A stretch of 23,113 nucleotides of DNA, from positions 1 to 23,113 of the forward strand of contig JAQXKW010000093.1 of the NCBI GenBank assembly GCA_029010655.1, written 5' to 3'. This document shows positions 15,681 through 22,237 of the stretch, piece by piece. The notes below the pieces were generated by a model that saw only the letters and a list, made by a program, of their open reading frames with translations, ran no database searches and was not told where the DNA came from. Made by a program: the position numbers and the translations under genes. The DNA comes from Clostridia bacterium. GTDB taxonomy: Bacteria > Bacillota > Clostridia > Oscillospirales > CAG-272. The stretch's first letter is position 1, and each line of letters begins with the position of its first letter.

Positions 15681-15845
15681 CGCCGCACGGCGAGTGATAT
15701 TGCTAAAGCAGTTTTATTATGCTTCGCATAGTTATATTGCCTGGGGCAGTTTATCGGCGAATAAAATATCACTGAAACCGCAGGTTTCAATATCACGATT
15801 GCCGTCGGCAATCATATCACTCTTTGCACAGCAAAGAATATCACT
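15681..15845. repeat. Array of small triloop hairpins separated by ATATCAC spacers
   Basis: Three regular units are GAAACC-GCA-GGTTTC (15774-15788), GATTGCC-GTC-GGCAATC (15797-15813) and CTTTGC-ACA-GCAAAG (15822-15836). They are separated by AATATCACT-type spacers beginning at 15766, 15789, 15814 and 15837, a period of about 24 bases. Stem sequences differ but the spacer is conserved. A degenerate inverted part at 15681-15765 includes AGTGATAT at 15693, the reverse complement of the spacer, and hairpins such as ATGC-TTC-GCAT. Confidence 0.8.
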
Positions 15846-15851
15846 GCATAA

Positions 15852-15893
15852 ACTACCCGAAAAAGAGATTTGTTTTTCTCTTTTTCGGGTAGT
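15852..15893. repeat. Long hairpin with 17-base perfect stem
   Basis: ACTACCCGAAAAAGAGA at 15852-15868 pairs exactly with TCTCTTTTTCGGGTAGT at 15877-15893 around an 8-base loop. It directly follows the ATATCAC array. Confidence 0.8.
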
Positions 15894-15997
15894 ATTATCG
15901 TATACTGTTACAAGCAGGAATTTTGTGTGCCAAATTCCTATTAAGTTTAGATAACTGTCCTTAAGAAACCTGCTCATTTGACAGTCCTTTTTCATAC

Positions 15998-16043
15998 GGC
16001 GGCTTCGCCGCCGGCTAGCCGCCAGCTGCTAGCTGCTAGCCGC
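15998..16043. repeat. GGCGGC hairpin plus four YAGCYGC heptanucleotides (copy 1)
   Basis: GGCGGC-TTC-GCCGCC at 15998-16012 is followed by TAGCCGC, CAGCTGC, TAGCTGC and TAGCCGC at 16016-16043. Inverted and direct copies occur at 17452-17489 and 17782-17855. It abuts the 3' end of the class V aminotransferase gene. Confidence 0.8.
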
Positions 16044-16053
16044 TTAAAGCTCC

Positions 16054-17175
16054 TCAGCTTAGAATATACTTATCCATCACATGGATAAACCGAAGAATAT
16101 CGCTCTGCAATGTGAGCGGACCCACGGAAAGCCGAACTGCCCCTCCCGGGGGAGTGCCAACTGTTTTGTGTGCAAGGGGGGCGCAGTGAAGCCCCGTGCG
16201 AACACAGATTCCGTGTTCATTAAGAAGCGCTCCCGTTTTCTGCGGCGTCTGATCCTTTACCGTAAACAGGAAAAGACCGCCGCCCCGCTCTCCGTATACC
16301 GTCAGGAGAGGACTGTTTTCATACCTGTCAAACAGACGGTCCGTAAGGCTTTTTTCATGGAGAAGAATACTTCTTGTCTTTCGGTTCTTTACATATTTTA
16401 TCCCCTCAAGAAGCCCTGCCGCACATGGTGCGGACATGGTTCCCGCTTCAAGTCTGTCGGGGAGAAAATCGGGCATTGATATTTCCTCCGAATTAACTCC
16501 GGAGCCGCCGTACATAAGCGGGCGGGGGATAACTCCGTCGTAAAATAGAGCCATGCCGCACCCCTCGGGACCCAGCAGTCCCTTGTGTCCGGGAAAGCAC
16601 AGAGCGGAAATGCCGTCTCTTTCCATATTAATATCATGCACCCCCGCAGACTGAGAGGCGTCCAGTATAAACAGTATTCCCGCATTGCGGCACAGCTCCC
16701 CGATTTCAGCTTGCGGCAGAGTTCTGTTAATAATATTTGAGGAGTGATTGCATATTACCGCCGAGGTTTTGGGGGTAATCAGGCGGCGTATGTTCTCCCC
16801 AATGTCTCCCTTTGTTGAAAAAACGCTGTAAGAAACACCCTTTGTCCGCTTCAGATATTCCACCGGGCGCAGAACGCTGTTGTGCTCCATGTCGGAGATA
16901 ATAACGTGGGAGCCTTCGGGCACAAGCCCCATTATGGCAATGTTCAGCGCATGGGTGGCGTTTAAGGTCAGCACGGCGTTTTCCGGCGAGGGACAGCCGA
17001 AAAGCTCGCATGCCGACTCTCTGCATTTGTAAATTACCTCCGACGCACGCAGAGCCATAATGTGGCTTCCCCGTCCCGGATTTCCGCAGTATTCGCGCAT
17101 ACAGCGGCACATTTCGTCGGTCACCTTTGGGGGTTTGGGAAAAGAGGTGGCGGCGCAGTCAAGATAGGTTATCAC
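16054..17175 (-). CDS. Class V aminotransferase-fold enzyme, cysteine desulfurase family
   Basis: A 373-residue PLP enzyme of the NifS/SufS-like group that takes sulfur or selenium from cysteine or selenocysteine as an enzyme-bound persulfide. YLDCAATSFPKP opens the protein, MEHNSVLRP and LDASQSAG are PLP-pocket motifs, the Schiff-base lysine is Lys198 in PGHKGLLGPEG, and the reactive cysteine is Cys331 in VRTGLHCAP. I recognise it as the subgroup that travels with DUF3343, and the DUF3343 gene is directly upstream. The start is GTG at 17175, overlapping the DUF3343 stop as GTGA, with AGGAGGG 7-13 bases upstream. The first motif has Cys8 where NifS proteins usually have Asn (LDNAAT). Confidence 0.88.
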   Translation of the reverse strand: MITYLDCAATSFPKPPKVTDEMCRCMREYCGNPGRGSHIMALRASEVIYKCRESACELFGCPSPENAVLTLNATHALNIAIMGLVPEGSHVIISDMEHNSVLRPVEYLKRTKGVSYSVFSTKGDIGENIRRLITPKTSAVICNHSSNIINRTLPQAEIGELCRNAGILFILDASQSAGVHDINMERDGISALCFPGHKGLLGPEGCGMALFYDGVIPRPLMYGGSGVNSEEISMPDFLPDRLEAGTMSAPCAAGLLEGIKYVKNRKTRSILLHEKSLTDRLFDRYENSPLLTVYGERGGGLFLFTVKDQTPQKTGALLNEHGICVRTGLHCAPLAHKTVGTPPGGAVRLSVGPLTLQSDILRFIHVMDKYILS

Positions 17176-17393
17176 AGCCGCCCTCCTAAAATTTCCCCGT
17201 GGGCGATTTTCTTTTGGTTCAGTATCCGTTCAAGCTCCTCGGCTCTGGAGCAGGGAAAGCTCAGACCGTAAGCGCATCCGTTTTTCGTTATCATAGGGTC
17301 AAGATTTACAATTTCGCAGGAAATGCCGTAGGTCGCCAGTACGGCTTTTCCTCTTTGCGCCAAAGTCATACTTTTCATAGCCGCAATACACAT
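17172..17393 (-). CDS. Putative Se/S carrier protein (DUF3343)
   Basis: A 73-residue protein resembling DUF3343 (Se_S_carrier). It has a short ferredoxin-like pattern with MTLAQRGKAVLATYGI, then DPMITKNGCAYGLSFP, where the Cys before YGLSF is the expected carrier thiol, and a final ILNQKKIAHGEIL. Such proteins are thought to accept sulfur or selenium from a partner desulfurase, here the coupled downstream gene. A chemical role has not been shown for this protein. ATG at 17393 follows AAAGGAA by about 8 bases; a second in-frame ATG five codons later is possible. No strong promoter is visible upstream. Confidence 0.82.
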   Translation of the reverse strand: MCIAAMKSMTLAQRGKAVLATYGISCEIVNLDPMITKNGCAYGLSFPCSRAEELERILNQKKIAHGEILGGRL

Positions 17394-17451
17394 TTTAGAA
17401 TTCCTTTCTTTATACTCATTTTCAGTATATTCGGGAAGGAATAAGATGACA

Positions 17452-17489
17452 GCGGCTAGCAGTTAGCGGCTAGCGGCGGCTTCGCCGCC
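17452..17489. repeat. Heptanucleotide repeat plus GGCGGC hairpin (copy 2, inverted)
   Basis: GCGGCTA, GCAGTTA and GCGGCTA at 17452-17472 are followed by GCGGC and the hairpin GGCGGC-TTC-GCCGCC at 17475-17489. The order is the mirror image of copy 1, so the two copies enclose the DUF3343 and aminotransferase genes as inverted repeats. Confidence 0.8.
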
Positions 17490-17745
17490 TGTAAGCCTTC
17501 CCTTAACACCTACCCCCATTTCTCCGGCAAGCGGAAAAACGGGGACCCCCGGTGGCGGGAAGGGGGACCGGCTTTGCCGGTGGATGAGTTGTGTAATTAC
17601 ATGCAATTATCGCTTTATAAACGGCGAAAGGCAGAAAAACGGCGGGAGCAAGCCCCCGCCCTACGGTATTATTAACGCATTTTCGATGACGGGGAGAACA
17701 TCAAATCATTAGTAGAGATTGCCACGGGGCTTGCCCCTCGCAATG

Positions 17746-17779
17746 ACACGGGGGGATGCAAAAAAAGCATCCCCCGTGT
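17746..17779. repeat. Strong hairpin with seven-A loop
   Basis: ACACGGGGGGATGC at 17746-17759 pairs with GCATCCCCCGTGT at 17767-17779 with one G bulge, around a loop of seven A. No T tract follows on +. Confidence 0.75.
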
Positions 17780-17781
17780 TC

Positions 17782-17855
17782 GGCGGCTTTGCCGCCTAAT
17801 ATTTGCTGTTCGTTGGTCTTTAACTGCTAGCCGCTAACCGCTAGCCGCTAACTGC
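17782..17855. repeat. GGCGGC hairpin and five TARCYGC heptanucleotides (copy 3)
   Basis: GGCGGC-TTT-GCCGCC at 17782-17796, a 24-base spacer, then TAACTGC, TAGCCGC, TAACCGC, TAGCCGC and TAACTGC at 17821-17855. It has the same orientation as copy 1 and runs straight into the cysE terminator. Confidence 0.8.
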
Positions 17856-17856
17856 T

Positions 17857-17886
17857 GAAACAGGCTGCCCATGGGCAGCCTGTTTC
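17857..17886 (-). terminator. Terminator hairpin of cysE
   Basis: GAAACAGGCTGCCC at 17857-17870 and GGGCAGCCTGTTTC at 17873-17886 form a perfect 14-base palindrome with only AT between. It starts 3 bases past the cysE stop. The T tract is only the TTT within the stem. Confidence 0.75.
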
Positions 17887-17888
17887 CT

Positions 17889-18731
17889 TTACATCCTTAT
17901 CGTAACCGTGCGTCCTGCCTCAAGGGAATGGGTCAGCCATACGTTTCCGCCTACCACGCAGTGGTCGCCTACCACGGTGGTTCCGCCGAGAATTGTGGCG
18001 CCTGCGTAAATGACAACATGATTTCCTATATCGGGGTGACGCTTGACACCCTTGACAAGAGTACCGTCCTCGTTAACCTCAAAGCTCTTTGCTCCGAGAG
18101 TTACGTGCTGATACAGCTTTACATGCTCGCCTATGGTAGTGGTCTCGCCTATTACAACTCCCGTGCCGTGGTCGATAAAGAAATATCTGCCGATAGTGGC
18201 GCCGGGGTGTATATCAATACCCGTCAGCGAATGGGCATACTCCGTCATCATACGGGGAAGTATCGGTATTTTCATGCAGTAAAGCTGATGGGCTATGCGG
18301 TAAATGCCGATTGCCTTAAAGGCGGGGTATGTAAGGATTACCTCGTCAAGATTTATTGCCGCAGGGTCGCCCTCGTATGCGGCGATAATATCCGTTTCCA
18401 GCGTTTCCTGAATTTCGGGGAGCATTTCGATAAGCTCAACGGAGCGCATCTCCGCCTCCCCCTCTTCGGGAATAACGCATTTAAGCGCACGGGTCAATGC
18501 GTCAAAGGCACGCATAAGCTCCCATGTGCGCTTTTCCGTTTCGGAAAATCTCTCCCCCTGCTTTCCTATGTGTCCGGGGAACATTGCGGTCAGGAGATGA
18601 TGTATCGCCTCCTTTGCGGCTTCGTCCATGCCGATATAGCGTCCCGGCGTGGGGTCGGTTCCCACGCTTTTCAGGCTTGAGCCCACTTTTTCAAGACGGG
18701 CGGCAAGCGCCCCTAAATTATTCTTTTCCAT
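17889..18731 (-). CDS. cysE: Serine O-acetyltransferase
   Basis: A 280-residue cytoplasmic enzyme that acetylates L-serine from acetyl-CoA to give O-acetylserine, the carbon precursor of cysteine. The C-terminal half is a left-handed beta helix with hexapeptide repeats (GIDIHPGATIGRYFFID, VIGETTTIGEHVKLYQHVTLG, VVIYAGATILGG). His188 in DHGTGVVIGE is the expected catalytic base and Asp187 its partner. The N-terminal helical domain is long, as in the longer Clostridia and Bacteroidetes forms, compared with the short EpsC type. GGAGAAG precedes the ATG at 18731. It has its own probable promoter, and the gene upstream is mrnC. Proximity to the Se/S carrier pair suggests a sulfur amino acid theme. 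Confidence 0.95.
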   Translation of the reverse strand: MEKNNLGALAARLEKVGSSLKSVGTDPTPGRYIGMDEAAKEAIHHLLTAMFPGHIGKQGERFSETEKRTWELMRAFDALTRALKCVIPEEGEAEMRSVELIEMLPEIQETLETDIIAAYEGDPAAINLDEVILTYPAFKAIGIYRIAHQLYCMKIPILPRMMTEYAHSLTGIDIHPGATIGRYFFIDHGTGVVIGETTTIGEHVKLYQHVTLGAKSFEVNEDGTLVKGVKRHPDIGNHVVIYAGATILGGTTVVGDHCVVGGNVWLTHSLEAGRTVTIRM

Positions 18732-18748
18732 TATACTTCTCCGAAAAT

Positions 18749-18777
18749 ATTATAGAATAAAGTGTTAAATCAACCAA
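18749..18777 (-). promoter_or_regulatory. Probable cysE promoter
   Basis: On the - strand TTGGTT (18777-18772) and TATAAT (18754-18749) are 17 bases apart, 17 bases ahead of the cysE ATG. The -35 overlaps the last codons of mrnC. Confidence 0.6.
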
Positions 18778-19135
18778 TAAATGCTTTATAAAACAGCTCT
18801 GCCATACGTTCCCGGTCTTTTGCAAGGTGCAAATATCCGAAAACGCATTCAAGTCCCGTTGCACGGCTGTACTGTGCGTGGGTTGCGCTTTTTGGGGCGG
18901 TGTGGGTGCTGTTCCTGCCGCGGCGGTAAATGTCGCTTTCATCCTCCGTAAATAAGGGAATGATTTTTTCTGCGGCGGCGCTTTGGGACACCGCCGTCAC
19001 ATATTCCGCCGCTCTTTCGTGTACTTTTCCTTTGCCGTCGGTTACAAGACGCTCCCGAACCAGCACCTCCAGCACCGCATCTCCCAGATAAGCCAAAGAT
19101 GCAACGGGCAGTTGCGAGGCTTCTTTTTTTGTCAT
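18770..19135 (-). CDS. mrnC: Mini-ribonuclease III
   Basis: A 121-residue RNase III catalytic domain without a double-stranded RNA binding domain, the Firmicutes enzyme that matures 23S rRNA ends. The signature ASLAYLGDAVLEVLVRERL holds the catalytic Asp19. HERAAEYVTAVSQSAAA, RRGRNS and the closing YSRATGLECVFGYLHL are typical of the family. ATG at 19135 is chosen: it shares one base with the stop of the upstream transglutaminase gene (TGATG) and has AAGGA about 7 bases upstream. The frame continues upstream but would overlap 96 bases of that gene. In many Firmicutes mrnC follows cysS near cysE; here cysE follows it and cysS is absent. Confidence 0.93.
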   Translation of the reverse strand: MTKKEASQLPVASLAYLGDAVLEVLVRERLVTDGKGKVHERAAEYVTAVSQSAAAEKIIPLFTEDESDIYRRGRNSTHTAPKSATHAQYSRATGLECVFGYLHLAKDRERMAELFYKAFIG

Positions 19136-22100
19136 CACAGTTTCCTTTTTATATATCTCAGTTTGATTTTCTGATGGAATTTCAGCTTGCCGTAAAGATT
19201 GTTTGTAATGTCCTTCAGGTATTCGGCGCACCTGTCCGCTTCTTCAAAGCCTATGCCGTGTCCGAACTCCGCCTTTTCCATCAAGGCGAATATTTCACGG
19301 GGATCGATGTTTGAAAGGTCGGAGAAGTCCCGTGCTATCCTTTCGGCAAATTCACGGGGAAGCTCTCCCTTTTCGGGACCCTCGCCGATAAGCTCGAATA
19401 CTTCAAGAATCATTTCGTTTATTTTCCCCACAAGCCCTTTGTAATCCACATTGGGGTTCTTCTCGTTGGCGGGATTCTGCACCTTTTCGATAACGGAGTA
19501 TCTTTCGCCGAGAGCCTTATGCGCCTTTCGGTAGAAATACCGGAGCACAAGGAAGATAATAGAGAATACCGCAAGGATTATAAGGAAGGGAACGCTGCGG
19601 CGAAGAAACCACTGCAAATCGCTTTCTCCCGGCTCTCTTTCAACCAGCAGACCAAGACGGTTAAGTATTTCAAGCGCCGTTTCGTGCTTTTCGTCGGGAC
19701 CGAAGCGGGAGCCGTCATCCTCCTTTTCGCCGTTGTTTTCAAGGTCCTCTTCCGTAAGGGTCGCGCTCTTTGCGTCATACATTCCCTCGCAAAGCTCGCC
19801 GGGGGTAACCTCGTACTGTACCCAGCCCATGCCCTCAGTGTAGACCTCTATCCATGCCGAGGCGTCGTTGTCCTCCACATAGGAGCGGTAGGGTGACGCC
19901 GCCGTGCGAACCTCGCTGAACTCATGAGCTGTAAGTCCCTCCGCATATCTTACGGGAAGTCCGTATTCTCTCAGTATTGCGGCGGCGGCAGTGGCAAAAT
20001 GAGTGCAGTAGCCTTCTTTAACGTCCGTGAGAAACGCTTCCAGAACCGTTTTGTCGCCTGTGTACTTTGAGCCGTCGGGGGTAAGGGTGAAACGGTAATT
20101 GTTGCGGAAATAGTCAACCACCGCCATCGCCAGTTCATTTTCGGTGAGATTTCCGTCGTCGTCATTTTGGAGAGCGTCCTCTCTTATTTGCTCTGCAACG
20201 GCGGAAACAATATCGCTTCCGCTCTTTTCTGTGTAGCTTTCCAGAGCATACTGACGGTAGCTTTCCTCCAGCTCAAAGGCGGCAATAAGCTCCGCCTTTT
20301 CCTCCTCGGTCATTTGGGTAAAGTACCGCTCGGGCAGGCTTACGCCCATATACTCTATTCCCTGGTCTTTCGCCTCTGTGTCGAAATCGTAAAGGAGAGC
20401 GTCAATGTCCTCCTGCGACAGCTCCTTTTCAATTGAATCGAGAATATATTCTTTTGAAAGGAGCCAGTAGCGGACGGAATTGTCAAGACCGTCGCCGGAG
20501 TCCGCCCGGTTAAAGGCGGTGACGTAGGAAACCGTGCCGTAGCCTGAGCCGTATTTGTAGAAACGGGAGGAATAAACTCCGTCAAAGTATCTTGAATATT
20601 TGTACTCGGGGTCGCCCATGGAGCCGTATTCTGTAAGCCCTATGTCCGTATTCATATGCGCCGGGACAAAGAGCAAAAGGCTTTTTCCGCTTACCCTCCA
20701 TACGTTCACCTTTTGAACGGAAAAACCGTATTTCAGAAAATTCTTGTATACATTGTCGTCCTCTATATAGGTGGAGGAGGGATAAACGTATTTGTAGTAG
20801 TTGTGGGTTATCTCGTCGGGAGAAAAATCGTTGCCGAAGGTCTCACGGTAAGCGAGCACCGTGTCCGTGTCGGCAGAGGTCCATTCCTCCGCTTCGTAAT
20901 CGAAATCGGTACCTATCCAGCTTCGCAGATAGATGTTGTTGTCGGTCTCCGATTCCACACGGAAAAGCCGCCTGTCCCTGTATGAAAGGGGCTCAAAGGT
21001 CAGTTTTCGGGGAGCTAAATCGTCAATGCCGTAGGCGTACAGCTCGTTTAAGTCAACGTCGTTGCCTTTAAGATAAGCGGTAACATAGGTGCGGACAATC
21101 TGCACCTTGTTGTTTATGGGCTCGATAATGCGGAAATTTCCCGAAACCGTCGCCATGGGTATCCAAAGAGCAAGGAAAACGACAGCCAAAGTACCGACTC
21201 CTGCATAGCCGCCCATGTAGGAAACAAAGCGGCGCCGCTTTCTCTGGGCTTTCCGGGCTTCTTTGTCGGGGGATTTTTTCTTTTCGGCTTTCTTTTCGGC
21301 TTTTTGCCGCTGTTTTTCCTGTGCCTTCGCCTTTTTTGCCGCTTCTTTGTGGGCAGAAAGAACGGCACGGCGGGCGGCTTTCGCCTTTTTTATGCCCATT
21401 TCGCTTTCTGCGGCGGCTTCAAATACGCCGTCTGCACGGGCATAAAGCTCCGCTTTTTCGTCGCGGCGGCGTTTTCTTTCTTCCTTTGCGGCATCCCTGA
21501 GAAGCTTTCGCTCCTCACGCTTTTTTTGCCGCAGTTCAAGTCTGCCGCTGTACGCACGGTCGTATATTTTCATGCCCAAAGCGCCGCAGATAAAGCATAC
21601 GGTAAAGCCGATACCGGCGTTGCCCTTTGCAATATTATAGGTGAGAATAGGTGCGAGAATAACTGCTATTCCTGCGGCAAGGGGAATTACCCTGACCTTT
21701 TTCTGCACGGTGAAATACAGGAAAACTCCCATAAGGGTAGCCAAAAGAAACGCTCCGCCGAAGCGGTAAGGGTCGGAAACGGCGTTTCCCGCCTGAGAAT
21801 AGTCGTAGCCGTCGGGAATCATGTAGTTTCCTATGGAGGCATATCCCATGGAGGTCATGCGGTACAGCGCCATGTTGTATATTCTCAGAACGCTTTTTAC
21901 CGTAAAGTCAAGAGGATTGCCGTACAAAGCGGAAATCACGGCGGCGTATGCCCCCGTATAGACAAAGGGGGTTATTGCGGCGGAAATCCTGCCCGTGCAG
22001 GCGACGCCGCATGCCACAGCCGCAGGGAGAGACAGCAGGGCAATGTGCCCTGCCTTAACTACGGCGGCACCCCACCAGTCGGAGGTGGAAAGTCCCGCCG

Positions 22101-22224
22101 CGCCGCAGATAAGGGCGCAAAGACCTAAAATACCCGTATAGGTAACGAGCGTCCGCAGGAAAAGTCCCGCATATTTCCACGGTGCCGAGGCGTTTTCAAC
22201 GGGCGAATAAAATACTTTTTTCAT
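19135..22224 (-). CDS. Large membrane transglutaminase-like protein with DUF4129 (TgpA-like), probable inactive triad
   Basis: A 1029-residue membrane protein. About six helices lie in the first 225 residues, then a strongly basic Lys/Arg/Ala-rich segment at about 228-332, another helix near 340-362, and a large extracytoplasmic part. The transglutaminase core follows at roughly 700-810, a last helix at about 872-895, and a cytoplasmic DUF4129 region at about 925-1010. The core keeps Cys740 in EGYCTHFATAA, but where the family has His (AHAWVEVY) this protein reads DASAWIEVY with Ser789, and the acidic residue is Glu805 in YEVTPGE. Loss of the His suggests a binding rather than catalytic role; a sequencing error was not suggested by the frame. 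GGGGGAG precedes the ATG. The partner upstream is a probable DUF58 protein, the usual neighbour. Confidence 0.88.
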   Translation of the reverse strand: MKKVFYSPVENASAPWKYAGLFLRTLVTYTGILGLCALICGAAGLSTSDWWGAAVVKAGHIALLSLPAAVACGVACTGRISAAITPFVYTGAYAAVISALYGNPLDFTVKSVLRIYNMALYRMTSMGYASIGNYMIPDGYDYSQAGNAVSDPYRFGGAFLLATLMGVFLYFTVQKKVRVIPLAAGIAVILAPILTYNIAKGNAGIGFTVCFICGALGMKIYDRAYSGRLELRQKKREERKLLRDAAKEERKRRRDEKAELYARADGVFEAAAESEMGIKKAKAARRAVLSAHKEAAKKAKAQEKQRQKAEKKAEKKKSPDKEARKAQRKRRRFVSYMGGYAGVGTLAVVFLALWIPMATVSGNFRIIEPINNKVQIVRTYVTAYLKGNDVDLNELYAYGIDDLAPRKLTFEPLSYRDRRLFRVESETDNNIYLRSWIGTDFDYEAEEWTSADTDTVLAYRETFGNDFSPDEITHNYYKYVYPSSTYIEDDNVYKNFLKYGFSVQKVNVWRVSGKSLLLFVPAHMNTDIGLTEYGSMGDPEYKYSRYFDGVYSSRFYKYGSGYGTVSYVTAFNRADSGDGLDNSVRYWLLSKEYILDSIEKELSQEDIDALLYDFDTEAKDQGIEYMGVSLPERYFTQMTEEEKAELIAAFELEESYRQYALESYTEKSGSDIVSAVAEQIREDALQNDDDGNLTENELAMAVVDYFRNNYRFTLTPDGSKYTGDKTVLEAFLTDVKEGYCTHFATAAAAILREYGLPVRYAEGLTAHEFSEVRTAASPYRSYVEDNDASAWIEVYTEGMGWVQYEVTPGELCEGMYDAKSATLTEEDLENNGEKEDDGSRFGPDEKHETALEILNRLGLLVEREPGESDLQWFLRRSVPFLIILAVFSIIFLVLRYFYRKAHKALGERYSVIEKVQNPANEKNPNVDYKGLVGKINEMILEVFELIGEGPEKGELPREFAERIARDFSDLSNIDPREIFALMEKAEFGHGIGFEEADRCAEYLKDITNNLYGKLKFHQKIKLRYIKRKL

Positions 22225-22237
22225 GCTTTCTCCCCCG

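Larger units (their letters stand above)
15629..15990. repeat. Repeat element bounded by AAAGGACTGTC inverted ends
   Basis: AAAGGACTGTC at 15629-15639 is the exact reverse complement of GACAGTCCTTT at 15980-15990. Between them lie the pfkA terminator hairpin, the ATATCAC hairpin array and the long hairpin at 15852-15893. No coding capacity is visible. It may be a composite palindromic element that supplies the pfkA terminator. Confidence 0.55.
15612..16053. other. 442-base gap filled with palindromic repeats
   Basis: No gene is recognisable. The gap holds the pfkA terminator, an array of triloop hairpins with ATATCAC spacers, a 17-base-stem hairpin, and a hairpin plus heptanucleotide repeat next to the class V aminotransferase. 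Most of it is enclosed by an 11-base inverted repeat. Confidence 0.75.
17394..17888. other. 495-base gap of mosaic intergenic repeats
   Basis: No gene is recognisable. The gap contains two copies of the heptanucleotide repeat (17452-17489 and 17782-17855). Between them lie GC-rich pieces: a near-palindrome around 17546-17580 ending CCGGCTTTGCCGG, a GGCGGG/CCCGCC hairpin near 17640-17662, a segment GATTGCCACGGGGC...CGCAATGAC at about 17718-17746, and a strong hairpin at 17746-17779. The cysE terminator closes the gap. Confidence 0.7.

Noticed and set aside
15766..15845. Possible CRISPR array (regular spacing of conserved ATATCAC)
   Set aside because: The conserved part is only 8-9 bases, the variable parts are self-complementary hairpins of 15-17 bases, and no cas gene is nearby.
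15694..15995. Short open frames in the gap after pfkA
   Set aside because: They run through palindromic repeat DNA on both strands, have no ribosome binding site and encode low-quality sequence.
17871..18680. 269-codon + strand open frame opposite cysE
   Set aside because: It is the complement of the hexapeptide-repeat enzyme, begins inside the cysE terminator, and has no family signature.
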